In this document: piece after piece, positions 7,423-16,328 of the stretch
Numbering within the stretch: the stretch's first letter is position 1
How the letters are laid out: every line of letters starts with the position of its first letter
Origin: Natrinema mahii
GTDB lineage: Archaea > Halobacteriota > Halobacteria > Halobacteriales > Natrialbaceae
NCBI GenBank assembly: GCA_000690595.2
Contig: JHUT02000013.1
Coordinates: 1-64,000, forward strand
DNA: 64,000 nt
Reading direction: 5' to 3'
Translations under genes and position numbers: made by a program
The notes under the pieces: model-generated
What the model saw: the letters and a program-made list of their open reading frames with translations, nothing else
The model's database searches: none
Told to the model about the DNA's origin: nothing

Positions 7423-8377
7423 GGCCTAGCGTAACCAATTCTGCATATCGCTCTGCCACCTCATCGAGAAAGCGCTCATCGTTCAGATCGCTGGCATCCA
7501 CACTCTCCCAGTAGTCATGGACAACGCCAAACGTTGAGTTGCCGGTATATTCGAACCCTTCTTGCTCGAACCGAGCCGCCTTTGCCTCTATCTCATTCGA
7601 AAGGTCTGCATCGCTCTCGATATCCAATCGTACCTCGACATCACCCGGGGTGATCGTCCTTTGATTCTGTTCCAACTGGATTTTGAATTGGTACCTGATC
7701 GCATCTGGATGACCCTCAGTCTGTGATTGCAGCCACGGGCTCCGAGTATCAATTTCATAGTTCGGCGTAGCAGACGTTTTATCAGAGACGAGATGGCGTA
7801 TCTTGGACAGCGCGCGCTCCATGATACGCCCATTGAGATCTGCATACAGCGGATACGAGTTCTGCTGCTGTTCGTGACGTTTCTCGATTGCCGATTCAAG
7901 GACAATCTGGAAGTACGGGACCCCATCGTGGTCAATCGAATCAAGATACGAAAGCAGCTCTTCGTACGTCACGACACTATCAAACGCCTCTCGTTCTGTG
8001 TTGTTCACATATTGGCTAGGAGCGACCAATCCGACGGTAAAAGACTCGCAGTCGCCGTTCGACACGTACTGCTCTCCCCGTTCGTAGTAGCGTTCTATCT
8101 GCTGGTCCTGGAATGTCGCGGTGATTTTGTTTTCAATGAGGATGAGCTGGCGGTCGCCACGGTCTGTTTTGAACCCAAGTTCGATGTCCGACTCGCCGTT
8201 GGGGGTCACGACAGAATGACTGACGCCGAGGAACCGTGACTGGTCTGTGTTTGGTGCGAGTTGTTCACGGAACCACTCCCGGAAGGGTTGAGATGTCTGT
8301 ACAAGCTGGACGAGAACCAGATCAACATCTCGTTCCCGGACAGAAGCTGAGAGCAGCGGACGTTCCTTGATGGCCAT
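7397..8377 (-). CDS. PD-(D/E)XK nuclease-superfamily protein
   Basis: From the ATG at 8377 (MAIKERPLL) the protein has 326 residues. The longer frame to 8503 adds residues without coding character. The nuclease signature lies around residues 70-105: GESDIELGFK supplies the Asp, then LILIENKI supplies the Glu-x-Lys pair, then a helix DQQIERYYERG. This is the arrangement of the PD-(D/E)XK core. The C-terminal half is a mixed alpha/beta region of unknown role. It stands alone, so a restriction or repair function is possible but not shown by context. Confidence 0.75.
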   Translation of the reverse strand: MAIKERPLLSASVRERDVDLVLVQLVQTSQPFREWFREQLAPNTDQSRFLGVSHSVVTPNGESDIELGFKTDRGDRQLILIENKITATFQDQQIERYYERGEQYVSNGDCESFTVGLVAPSQYVNNTEREAFDSVVTYEELLSYLDSIDHDGVPYFQIVLESAIEKRHEQQQNSYPLYADLNGRIMERALSKIRHLVSDKTSATPNYEIDTRSPWLQSQTEGHPDAIRYQFKIQLEQNQRTITPGDVEVRLDIESDADLSNEIEAKAARFEQEGFEYTGNSTFGVVHDYWESVDASDLNDERFLDEVAERYAELVTLGHEVFTEPA

Positions 8378-8639
8378 GGTGACATATAGTACCAATTTAT
8401 TTCTGATGAATCTTCGGTCGGCCTGTACGACCAGAGTAATTGCTGTATCTAACGTCAGAACAAGCTGAACTGCCGTGACCGATACGCGCGCTGTATCTCG
8501 CACGACTGTCAGAACATCTCTTTGTACTGGTAGAAACCTCGGCGATCAATACGCATCTGTAGTGTGCGGATGGGTCACTGAAACAGTTGTGAAGGAGTAG
8601 GTCTCGGTAAGTGGCTTGCAACCATCGCTTTTGATAACA

Positions 8640-9344
8640 GGGAGAAAGCCCCTGGCACGCTCGAGTCCCGCGTCTCGCTGCGCTCCTCACAGGTTGCGGT
8701 GCTTGCGTCGGCGGGGTTCCTCGAGTGCGCCAGCCCCTTTCAGCCCCACCCACGTGGACTAATCGGGCTGCTGTTGCGTTGGTTGCCCGCTCTTGGTAGT
8801 TCGGCCCGCCCCGCTCGCCGCGTGCCGCCCTCCGCGTCGCTCGCGACCGACCATTCCGGGCTGCGGTTCGCTCCTGATGTCGCTCACCGTTCCGGGCTAA
8901 AATGAATCTGGTCTCGACGCCAGCATTAAGCGCGTTTTCGGTTGCGCCCCTCGCGGGCTTTCGCGTTCCAGCGCTTGGTGCCGCCTGCGCTGTCGCGCGC
9001 CACATCGCGGCGCGCGTTCTCGACGACAGTCGCGCTGGACACGGACCCGCAGTCCGGGCCGGACACGAGAAACGGCTTAAAGCTGGCCGCTCGCTTCGGG
9101 CGGATCGCCGAGGCGCTCATACCGTTCGCGCCTCGAGCCCTGCCTCGCTTCGCTCGGCAGGACGCCGCGCGGTGCTGGTTGGGACACTTCATTCAGGCGC
9201 GCTCTCGCTCGCGCCCAATGGGCGCTCACGAAGGCGCGAGCGCGAGCGCGCAGATAGATCTAGTCGGTCGGTGTCGTCGGAAAACCGCGATGTCACAGCA
9301 TCGCGGTGGCAGGCGCGTGAACGCCTTCGGAGATTAGAACTCCA
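8640..9344. other. Long GC-rich untranslated region with many hairpins
   Basis: The stretch upstream of the OB-fold gene is unusually GC-rich and contains repeated CGCTCG/CGAGCG-type words. The open frames across it encode Arg/Ala/Ser-rich low-complexity sequence unlike haloarchaeal proteins, so I treat it as non-coding. Visible stems are CCTGCC 9139-9144 with GGCAGG 9156-9161, CCGC/GCGG at 9087-9103, and the perfect 8-bp stem CCGCGATG 9285-9292 with CATCGCGG 9299-9306. It may be a structured leader RNA or a replication-related element. From 8378 to 8639 I see only the promoter side of the nuclease gene. Confidence 0.5.
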
Positions 9345-10241
9345 ATGTCTAGTAACAACTCGAGTAGCAAGGTGGTTACGGTCGATGAACAGGCACTCAA
9401 ACAGGCGGACGAGCAGGCAGTCGATGAAGACGGCTTCCCGGTCGTCGGCGAGACGCCGGAGTTCGAGGCAACAGTCGAGCAAGAGGTCCAAGCAAAGGTG
9501 GATGCGAACCACCCAGACGGAATCGTCGATACAAATGATGAGCGGATCTATGGCGCGACCCTCGAGCAGGAAGAGCGGATTCGAGCACGAGAGGATGAAC
9601 TCGAGCGGATCAGTGCCCAGACCGAGATAGGAACGCAGGAGGGTCGTGCAAAGCGGACACGAGCGATCGCTGCGGACCAGAACAAAGCGAGCCGTGTGGA
9701 ATTCCAGAAACGGGCGGCGAGCGTGGACCCAATGGCGGACCCGGAGCAGGCAGATCCCCGTACAGAACTCTCTCGAGAGCAGCTGGCGGCCGTGAACAAG
9801 CAGTCGATGCGACTCACAAAGCAGTTGGATGGCTGGTCTCGAGCAGCGATCAGCCGTCGGTTGAGTGAAGCCGTCGTCGGTGGCCAAGACCTGACGAGTG
9901 CGGTCGTCAACGTGTTCGAGGAGCTGCAGACGGCGCCTGGACACGTCATCCCCATTGGAAAACTCGAGGAGGTCTCTCGAAAAGAGGTGAGCATCGAAGG
10001 GCGTGTCGAAACCCTGTGGGATCCCTCGCATCCGAGTATCGCACAGGTCGGGCTCATCGCGGACGACAGTGGACAGACACGCGTGACCATCTGGAAGTCA
10101 TCAGACGCACCGTGGATCGAGGAAGGTGAACAAGTGCGGATTCACAAGGCTGCCCGGAACTGGCACGAAGGCCGTGTCTCACTGGCCGTGACCGGGTGGT
10201 CGATGATCCACTTCCCGGAGCGCGGCCGCTGGTGGGAATAG
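9345..10241 (+). CDS. OB-fold (RPA-like) single-stranded DNA-binding protein
   Basis: The 298-residue protein has a charged N-terminal half with predicted coiled-coil character (EQEERIRAREDELERISAQ). Its C-terminal domain of about 100 residues is an OB fold: VSIEGRVETLWDP..., VGLIADDSGQTRVTIWK, EGEQVRIHKAARNW and VSLAVTGWS form the expected strands. That strand pattern is typical of archaeal RPA/SSB domains. It most likely binds single-stranded DNA in replication or repair of the replicon. A terminator follows directly, so it is monocistronic. The very long GC-rich upstream region is unusual. Confidence 0.8.
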   Translation: MSSNNSSSKVVTVDEQALKQADEQAVDEDGFPVVGETPEFEATVEQEVQAKVDANHPDGIVDTNDERIYGATLEQEERIRAREDELERISAQTEIGTQEGRAKRTRAIAADQNKASRVEFQKRAASVDPMADPEQADPRTELSREQLAAVNKQSMRLTKQLDGWSRAAISRRLSEAVVGGQDLTSAVVNVFEELQTAPGHVIPIGKLEEVSRKEVSIEGRVETLWDPSHPSIAQVGLIADDSGQTRVTIWKSSDAPWIEEGEQVRIHKAARNWHEGRVSLAVTGWSMIHFPERGRWWE

Positions 10242-10243
10242 CC

Positions 10244-10262
10244 GGGGCGAATCCCCTTTTTT
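10244..10262 (+). terminator. Hairpin with T-run after the OB-fold gene
   Basis: GGGG and CCCC (10244-10247, 10253-10256) enclose CGAAT and are followed by six T residues, three bases after the stop codon. This is a good transcription terminator. The rest of the gap to 10553 holds no gene I can support; a 37-codon ATG frame near 10390 has weak coding character. Confidence 0.65.
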
Positions 10263-10553
10263 GCTGGTGTACGCAGTCACCGCCACCTCCCACCACCTCC
10301 ACGGTCCGGGCTGCTCACGGCTGATTGCCGTTCGCTGCCGGGCTTTCGCCACCGCATGAATCCGTCCCACGACTTCTTCATTCAGAAGTATGCCTGAAAC
10401 TGAGTCGAGCAATTCGGTAACTACAGATGCAAACTTAACGCTGTATCTCTGCCAATTACCGGAGATACTGATGGAGTTGGCTGTATTTCAGCGTCATCTG
10501 TGAAGTGATGACCAAGTAGTACAGACTAAGCAGTGAGGATTAGATTCTAAGAA

Positions 10554-11216
10554 CTAGACTTTCTTGGCTAAATGGTCATTAGCGTCACCAGCATATTGAA
10601 CTGCTTTTCTATAGACTTCAGTAGGGGTCCCTATGAAGTTCGGGTCATCTCTGTAGGTTTCTTCCCTACATTCCCATAATAGATTAATTCTCTTGCCAAA
10701 GGGGTCCCAGTTTTTGATTTCAGTATGGTGATACCCCTCTTCTGAATTTCTTCGTAATCTCTCCCACAGATCACCTTTGTCTGATGTCGTTACGATTTCA
10801 CACCCATGATGGTTTATGAAGTCGTCAAGTAAGATCTGCCCTTGTTCCCCTCCCATATCAAATAGATATTCATTACTAGATTTCACAACAAGATCTGACG
10901 AATCTGACATGGATTCTAATCTTAATTGATAGTTGTATAGAAATCGGTTAAGTTCCTCTACTCTTCCATCAAACATCACAAGCCAACCATGAAGGTCGTC
11001 CTCTCTAATTTTGTCCTGAGTATAGCTGTCAAATGACTCCCACATTTTAGAAAACTTACCACCATCCCGATCATAATTTATATTTTCGTTTACTTTATTA
11101 TATGCGGGTGCGTATACATCTCGCTTTTTAGCTAGTAATCTAGAATTTATTATGATAGCGACTGATCCGATAACAGCCACTATGATAGAAATGATCTGAA
11201 TATGGTCAGTCATCAT
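10554..11216 (-). CDS. Membrane-anchored protein, unrecognised, AT-rich
   Basis: The 220-residue protein starts with a short tail and one transmembrane segment (IISIIVAVIGSVAIIINS, residues 8-25). A cytoplasmic-looking helical domain of about 190 residues follows, rich in Trp, Asp and Glu (WLVMFDGRVEELNRF, GEQGQILLDDF). I recognise no family. The gene is distinctly AT-rich beside its neighbours, with few of the CTCGAG words common elsewhere, which suggests recent transfer. Such single-pass proteins occur in phage or defence regions, but nothing here fixes the function. Confidence 0.6.
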   Translation of the reverse strand: MMTDHIQIISIIVAVIGSVAIIINSRLLAKKRDVYAPAYNKVNENINYDRDGGKFSKMWESFDSYTQDKIREDDLHGWLVMFDGRVEELNRFLYNYQLRLESMSDSSDLVVKSSNEYLFDMGGEQGQILLDDFINHHGCEIVTTSDKGDLWERLRRNSEEGYHHTEIKNWDPFGKRINLLWECREETYRDDPNFIGTPTEVYRKAVQYAGDANDHLAKKV

Positions 11217-11459
11217 TCCTCACTCCCATAATGACAACAGAGTATATTAAATATTGCAGTGGCCCCTTCTCGTAAGTAATATTAACTAAGAATAAATTGA
11301 ATATATTTGAATTCTGGTCGGTAAGTGCATATATTCAAACCTTTGATATAATATGGTAGGCTTGGTTGAGAGTCTGTTACCTACTTGATCTGTACTTACC
11401 GCTTGTCGGGTAATCACAGAATGGGTATAAGAAATGCTCTATGATACCTTCTGACACTC

Positions 11460-11573
11460 TCAAAAAAAGTTACCTACAGAACTCTTTCCTAATATCATTT
11501 GAACGAAGATATAGACACTACCGATTATGATGGCAAGTGCCCATAGGTACATCAGTATCTCTAAGAGACCCAT
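11460..11573 (-). CDS. Small 37-residue membrane protein
   Basis: An ATG at 11571-11573 opens the frame MGLLEILMYLWALAIIIGSV, continuing YIFVQMILGKSSVGNFF to a TGA at 11460-11462. It encodes one hydrophobic helix with a Lys-containing tail. A TATA-like TTTTTAAAATT lies about 25 bases upstream, the right place for a leaderless transcript. The flanking 240-300 bases on both sides are AT-rich and show nothing else coding. Small single-helix proteins like this are plausible but hard to prove from sequence. Confidence 0.45.
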   Translation of the reverse strand: MGLLEILMYLWALAIIIGSVYIFVQMILGKSSVGNFF

Positions 11574-11882
11574 ATGATAAATATGTCACTGAATTTTAAA
11601 AATCTATGGGTGATTGTTGGCGGCTATCGAGAAAATCGATAAGTTACCGGCAGCGCCTTTACCTGTACTGACCAGTAGCTACGTGTGTAATCTCACCAGA
11701 CATTATTTGTTAATGATGTTGATTTTCTCCAGGGGGCGGCGGCACACACACTCCTTGTTCGTTGAGCGCTCTCGTGACGGATATTGGCCGTGAAGTCCCA
11801 ACAGGTGCTGGAATTCGACCACGTCGTTATTCCACAAAACATATGGCTAGTTCTTCTGTTTTATTTGTTGAATGGATACAAG

Positions 11883-12497
11883 ATGAACGAACCCGGCCCA
11901 AACGAAGACGCGCCTGCTGGCGACGGGAGTAAACCCCCAAGAACGGGGCGCTTTCGCTGGTTCGAGACTATCGATACTCGCTTGCTCTTGGTGGGCGCGC
12001 TCGCCGCGGGCATCGCCATCGGCGCACTTTTCGCCGGTGGAGTACCGGCTTTGGAGGAGTCACCGCCCGATCCCGAGATCGAATCAGTCGAAGTTCTCGA
12101 CACGGGTTGTCACGACGATGTGCGATCCCGGGCAATGTCGAGTTCTGATGGGATCTGGGTCAGTACGATCAATAACACCTCGAAAGATACCGAGGTGTCC
12201 GCACAGATTCGTCGAACGTCTCCTCCGGATGCGACGGTCGCCGCGTATCGGGTGGATCTGGAAACGCACAATACGACGATTGAGTCTGATGAGTGCCCAG
12301 GCAAGATCGTCTATCGTGTCGAGTACGACGCACCCTACCCTGACGCTGCGGACGCGATGCGGACGGAACGGTACGTTGACGGTGAGTTCCACACCTGTGG
12401 TTACTCAAGCAGCGGTCCGGAGGCGGGCTGTGTCGCGTTATATGAGGAACGACCAACCCATTACTCGAATGGCACCGTCACATATGAGTCGCCCTGA
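11883..12497 (+). CDS. Membrane-anchored exported protein, unrecognised
   Basis: From ATG 11883 (MNEPGPNED) the protein has 204 residues. A polar cytoplasmic tail of about 35 residues precedes one transmembrane segment (LLLVGALAAGIAIGALFAG). The rest is an extracellular domain with beta-rich composition and several Cys (GCHDDV, ECPGK, TCGY, GCVAL) that could form disulfides. The pattern VSTINNTSKDTEVSAQIRR resembles immunoglobulin-like domains of exported haloarchaeal proteins. The frame to 11784 adds residues before the tail that look non-coding. Function unknown. Confidence 0.65.
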   Translation: MNEPGPNEDAPAGDGSKPPRTGRFRWFETIDTRLLLVGALAAGIAIGALFAGGVPALEESPPDPEIESVEVLDTGCHDDVRSRAMSSSDGIWVSTINNTSKDTEVSAQIRRTSPPDATVAAYRVDLETHNTTIESDECPGKIVYRVEYDAPYPDAADAMRTERYVDGEFHTCGYSSSGPEAGCVALYEERPTHYSNGTVTYESP

Positions 12498-12677
12498 ACC
12501 GGTTTGGTTCGGTCACCGCTCTCGGAGCGCGTCTTAGATTCCACCTTCGGCAACTGGTTCACCTGTACTGAACGCGAGTTTCACAAAGAACTCTGCTACC
12601 GTCTCCTGAGAGAGGTTTCTGTGCCCCACGAGTGGGTGAGGGGCAGTCGGAGTTGCTCATTGCCCTTCGTGAGCACC

Positions 12678-12863
12678 ATGACTTTCAAAGAGATCTACGA
12701 GACAACATTCGACGAAGACGTCCAGACCAACTTGAGCACCAGTCCATGTCCCAAGTGCAATGGCCGAGTCATCACCAACGCAGTCGAAACTCGTTGTGAG
12801 GACTGTGGACACCTTATTGAACCGCAACAATACCAGACCCAGAAAAGAGTTAATCCCACTTAG
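12678..12863 (+). CDS. TFIIB-type zinc-ribbon protein, short form
   Basis: Starting at ATG 12678 the 61-residue protein reads MTFKEIYETTFDEDVQTN and then a zinc ribbon with CPKCNGR and CEDCGHLI, four Cys spaced as in transcription factor B. A full TFB would continue with cyclin repeats, which are absent, so this is an isolated ribbon domain or a truncated relative. It could act as a small regulator or be a remnant. A GC hairpin lies at 12623-12644 upstream. Confidence 0.7.
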   Translation: MTFKEIYETTFDEDVQTNLSTSPCPKCNGRVITNAVETRCEDCGHLIEPQQYQTQKRVNPT

Positions 12864-12938
12864 ATAGAATGCTATTTAGCAAAACTACACAAGTATTGAA
12901 ACAAGATATTTACTGGAGTAACAACATCGGTTTGGATA

Positions 12939-13076
12939 ATGCCAGAATGTGATGGCTGTGGCTCTCATGTCACCGAGAACTATTTCCGGGTTTTTGCTGT
13001 TGATGGTGATCTGCCAGCATGTATCCATTGTGCCAGCAACCGTGAAGCTCGAGAAGCAGGACTCCGCGAGCAATAG
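12939..13076 (+). CDS. Small zinc-finger protein, DUF7563-like
   Basis: A 45-residue frame from ATG 12939 reads MPECDGCGSHVTENYFRVFA, then an acidic stretch, then CIHC and a charged helix. The two Cys-x2-Cys pairs form a treble-clef or ribbon zinc site. I recall near-identical small haloarchaeal proteins annotated as DUF7563. The gene is short but the motif is clear. Its function is unknown; it sits among other zinc-ribbon genes (12678, 13163). Confidence 0.65.
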   Translation: MPECDGCGSHVTENYFRVFAVDGDLPACIHCASNREAREAGLREQ

Positions 13077-13162
13077 CGTCTCAGTGATCTCATTTCCAGA
13101 TCATCTCTCCCGAACTGGAACCTGCATCGAGACATGAGACAATACAACCCACTACCCACTCA

Positions 13163-14053
13163 ATGACCGATCGAGATTCTGACTTTGAGGAGCTTCGTCC
13201 GACCGGCGAAGCGTCGCATATCCCAGATGAAACACTCAGCGAGGATGATGACGGCGAACCTGATCGACAGCGGAGTGCGACGGCGACGACTGGATATCCG
13301 GATACTCCAACGGAAACGGATACCGAGTGTCGGTCCTGTGGTGCACCGATCCCAGCTGACCGGACCAAATGCCTGTTCTGTCTCACCAACCATCTCAAGG
13401 ACTCCTCTTCTGAGACAGACGCACCAGCAACGGAGTGGACACTGCTTGGCGTCGTCCACATGCTTGTCGAGTCATCGACGTTCTACGGCGCCGTCGCGAA
13501 AGGCGGGGCCGCTGCGACGCTTCTTGCGTCGAATGCGACCGAACAGGCTGTCGACGACTGCACAACCATCTATGATCTCGAGGACGAGCCTGCAGCCCAA
13601 CTGGCTGATCGGTGGCCCGTGCTTCCTGCTGCAGCACAGATTGAATCTGCCAACGGTGAGCAACTTCTCGCGGCCGCCTGTGATCGAACAACATGGAGTG
13701 ACCAACTCCACCCAGCCGCAGATAGTGACCACAAGCCAACAACGTATCTCTACGACGAAGGTGGAACTGGTATTCGCAACGAGCAGAGACTTGCGACGCT
13801 GCTCGACAACACTGGTGATGATGCGTGGCTAGTTCCTGCAATTGCCCTCCAGCAGGCACCTCAAGAACGTGAACCTGAGCATCGGGACAGTGACATTCCG
13901 ACCAAAGAACGCCTCGAGTGTCACCAGTGCGGACGCACAACCGATCATCGATTCAGCGATCACGAATCGGTTCCCGACGAAACCTGGACCGGCCACGCAA
14001 TCTGGGAGTGCCAGGTCTGTGGGATGCCGCGCTATGGGCCGAACCCAGAATGA
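13163..14053 (+). CDS. Double zinc-ribbon haloarchaeal protein
   Basis: The 296-residue acidic protein has a low-complexity N-terminus, a first zinc site CRSCGAPIP..KCLFC near residues 56-73, a central alpha-rich region, and a second zinc site near the C-terminus (CHQCGRTTDH...WECQVCGMPR). I recall homologues in related haloarchaea carrying the uninformative label 'biosurfactant protein 1'. I cannot support that activity from the sequence. The paired ribbons suggest nucleic-acid or protein binding. Expression is probably independent of the small zinc-finger gene upstream (86-base gap). Confidence 0.75.
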   Translation: MTDRDSDFEELRPTGEASHIPDETLSEDDDGEPDRQRSATATTGYPDTPTETDTECRSCGAPIPADRTKCLFCLTNHLKDSSSETDAPATEWTLLGVVHMLVESSTFYGAVAKGGAAATLLASNATEQAVDDCTTIYDLEDEPAAQLADRWPVLPAAAQIESANGEQLLAAACDRTTWSDQLHPAADSDHKPTTYLYDEGGTGIRNEQRLATLLDNTGDDAWLVPAIALQQAPQEREPEHRDSDIPTKERLECHQCGRTTDHRFSDHESVPDETWTGHAIWECQVCGMPRYGPNPE

Positions 14054-14070
14054 CTTGCTCGCGTCAGGGC

Positions 14071-14113
14071 TTAACCAACAGACAGGCAATGGTGCAGCGT
14101 GGCTGTTGGTTAA
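14071..14113. repeat. 11-bp inverted repeat after the zinc-ribbon gene
   Basis: TTAACCAACAG (14071-14081) and its exact complement CTGTTGGTTAA (14103-14113) flank 21 bases, beginning 17 bases after the stop codon. The stem is stable enough for a transcript end or a protein site, but no T-run follows. Confidence 0.4.
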
Positions 14114-14177
14114 CAGAACGGTCGCCCGTGCTATCGTGTCATGTTTGTCTGCGCCGCGATCGGCTGAGGCGCATGCA

Positions 14178-14351
14178 ATGGACCCACGCAACACACCAGG
14201 ATACAGACTGCATCGTGCACTCAGCCAACTCAATGATCTCGAGGTCAATCAACTGACTGACGCAGACAGAGAACGAATCGAGACAGCAACGGCGCTCTTG
14301 GAGGAGGTGAGTCTTCTCACTCGGATAGAGCGCAGTGAGACTGCTCGATGA
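14178..14351 (+). CDS. Small helical acidic protein, unrecognised
   Basis: From ATG 14178 a 57-residue frame reads MDPRNTPGYRLHRALSQLND and continues with an acidic helical pattern (LTDADRERIETATALLEEVS) to TGA. The amino-acid make-up is typically haloarchaeal, unlike the longer frame upstream, so I take this ATG. Its family is unknown to me. It is convergent with the CapA-like gene that ends at 14462. Confidence 0.55.
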   Translation: MDPRNTPGYRLHRALSQLNDLEVNQLTDADRERIETATALLEEVSLLTRIERSETAR

Positions 14352-14461
14352 AACCTGCAGCTTCTATGCGGTCAACATACTGGACGAAAGCCAGGTAGGG
14401 GCGCTTCTATCCGTACAGCAAGGAGCCCGCGCCCCTTGAGGAATGCGAATGGTAGACTCGA

Positions 14462-15823
14462 CTATGGGATATTTATCACGCCTGTCTCCTCCTCAATATG
14501 GATAGTAGTCCCAAACGCCGCGGAGCGTTCAGCGACAGTCTTGAGGATGTCACGGGCCTCGTCACCGGTTGCGAGAGTTGGTGTCCCTCGCCGCGAATGC
14601 GGTGACTGGGGGTGGAGGGTACATGGATGTAGTGTTACGTCTACAAGCGTCCCTGACGGTGCAAATTCGCATCGTGGGATGATAGACATCCAGTTCTCCG
14701 CATCGTGTGTGACTGTCGAGTCCGACTCCGAAGAGGCATCTTCCCCGCGCACGTCCGGCACAGTGGAGTCGACTGTCTGGTCAAGGGAGTCGGGTACCCG
14801 ATGAATGACGTCCTCGTGGAAGAAGAAGTTTCCCAAGGAATAGAAGATCGGTCTTTCCCGATGGATTTCCACCCCACGGAGCGCGTGTGGTCCGGTCACG
14901 ACGACTGTGTCGGCGCCTGTCTTGACACACTCGTGGGCGAACTGCTGGAGGAACTGAGGTATCTCCTTTGTATTTCGGTTCCCAGCTCTGGCCTGATGAG
15001 AGTGAAGGGCTACAACAACCCAGTCAGCAGTGGCAGCTGCCTCCTCGATCCCCGCGAGGAGTGTCTTGCGATCGCGTTCGTGGAGAGAGTGATAGATTCC
15101 TGGTGGCTGTGCCTCCGTCATTGGGGCACACCGCATCTGCATGAAGTAGTACGCATCATCGGTCTGCCAGTCGGAGTTTTCGCGCCGGAGCCATTCTCCT
15201 TTGACCTGATCGATCCCAGTGTGGGAAGCGATTGTCCGTAGTTGTTCGAGATGTTTGGGTGACATTCGATACGTCCACTCCACGTGAAGCGGATTGACGC
15301 CGCACGTACCGTCGAATCCGGGCGTTGAGACTCGTGCCACCCCACTGGGAGGGATACTCGTTGTCGCATTAAGGAGGGCGACGCGGCCAGCGTCAGTGTC
15401 CAGATAGCTGGGAGAACTCGCCTCTGTTAAGTCCCGTCCGATCCCCGCGAACGTTAGGTCCCGCGTGCGCATCGCAGAGATGGTCGTTCGAAGTCCTCGT
15501 TCCCCGAAATCAAGGGAGTGATTCGAGGCAGCTGTGAACAGGTTGAGGCCCATTTCGGTTAGTTCGTCGAGGATGTCAGGGCTGGTTCCTATGAGAGCGC
15601 CTGGGAATGGCGCAAGGTACTGGTACTGATCGGTCACCTGCCGCAAGGCTGCGTGAGGGGTCTCCTCGTTCAATAGGACGGGCTCAACTTGAGTGACTGC
15701 AGCGTCGGCAGTACGGAGCACGTTGAGAAGGTCGTCAAACCGCTCCACGTTTTCCGGTTTGGAGACCGACGGTGCGATAATCGCGTCTCCCGTTGCAGCG
15801 AAGGTGAACGAATCAGATGTCAT
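14462..15823 (-). CDS. CapA-family protein (poly-gamma-glutamate synthesis-type metallophosphoesterase)
   Basis: From ATG 15823 the protein has 453 residues. It carries the CapA/PGA_cap pattern: an N-terminal FAATGDAIIAPSVS, EPVLLNEE, TAASNHSLDFGERGL (the conserved Asn-His region), FAGIGRDL, DWVVVALHSHQ, TVVVTGPHALRGVE and SLGNFFFHED. These are the metal-site motifs of the calcineurin-like CapA family, linked to capsule poly-gamma-glutamate. No signal peptide or membrane anchor is seen, and no CapB/CapC genes lie nearby, so its role here may differ. A TTG at 15835 is an alternative start. Confidence 0.85.
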   Translation of the reverse strand: MTSDSFTFAATGDAIIAPSVSKPENVERFDDLLNVLRTADAAVTQVEPVLLNEETPHAALRQVTDQYQYLAPFPGALIGTSPDILDELTEMGLNLFTAASNHSLDFGERGLRTTISAMRTRDLTFAGIGRDLTEASSPSYLDTDAGRVALLNATTSIPPSGVARVSTPGFDGTCGVNPLHVEWTYRMSPKHLEQLRTIASHTGIDQVKGEWLRRENSDWQTDDAYYFMQMRCAPMTEAQPPGIYHSLHERDRKTLLAGIEEAAATADWVVVALHSHQARAGNRNTKEIPQFLQQFAHECVKTGADTVVVTGPHALRGVEIHRERPIFYSLGNFFFHEDVIHRVPDSLDQTVDSTVPDVRGEDASSESDSTVTHDAENWMSIIPRCEFAPSGTLVDVTLHPCTLHPQSPHSRRGTPTLATGDEARDILKTVAERSAAFGTTIHIEEETGVINIP

Positions 15824-15959
15824 AGCTATTGCCAATATGAGTTATACTTTAATTCTGCTGATCTAGTCAGCCTGCGTACGAATAGGGGTACTCCCTAAGT
15901 CCTCATCAGGACGTGCGTGTGTACAGGTCAAATAGACATGCGAGCGACGAGTTCACGGT

Positions 15960-16150
15960 CTATATACGGGGAACATGCTCTTTGTAGACTGAATGGCGAG
16001 TCGCCAGAGCGGTCGAGTCGGTTCGCGCTTCGATACCTCGCAGTGCTTGTCGATCATGGCCGCGGCGTCGCCGGGAACGTCCGGTAAGACGACGAAATCC
16101 GGTTCAGTCGGCATCTCGGTCAACGCCTCCTCGAGCGTCGAGACTCACAC
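15960..16150 (-). pseudogene. Gene remnant, unidentified
   Basis: On the minus strand a stretch reads STLEEALTEMPTEPDFVVLP and PGDAAAMIDKHCEVSKREPT, strongly coding in character, but it has no start or continuation. It seems to be the stump of a signal-transduction or metabolic gene. Otherwise the gap 15824-16328 shows nothing I can support. Confidence 0.3.
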
Positions 16151-16328
16151 CTATCGACGAGTCGGGCGCCTTGACGATCACTGTCGATACCACTACCGAT
16201 CAGAATCTCTTTACTCCATGAGACAGACGCGTTCCAGCAGTGATTTTGTGAGCCGGTGATGGGTGCCGGCGTTCTGAGCAGGATCAAGCGAATACTGACC
16301 AGAGCGGCGGCGCAGTGAGGTATCCAAG

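Noticed and set aside
8397-9630. Long open frames on both strands through the GC-rich region
   Set aside because: They encode Arg/Ala/Ser-rich low-complexity sequence unlike the acidic proteins of this organism, and the openness follows from GC-rich composition.
15993-16259. 88-codon plus-strand frame
   Set aside because: Ser/Arg-rich shadow of a coding-like minus-strand fragment.
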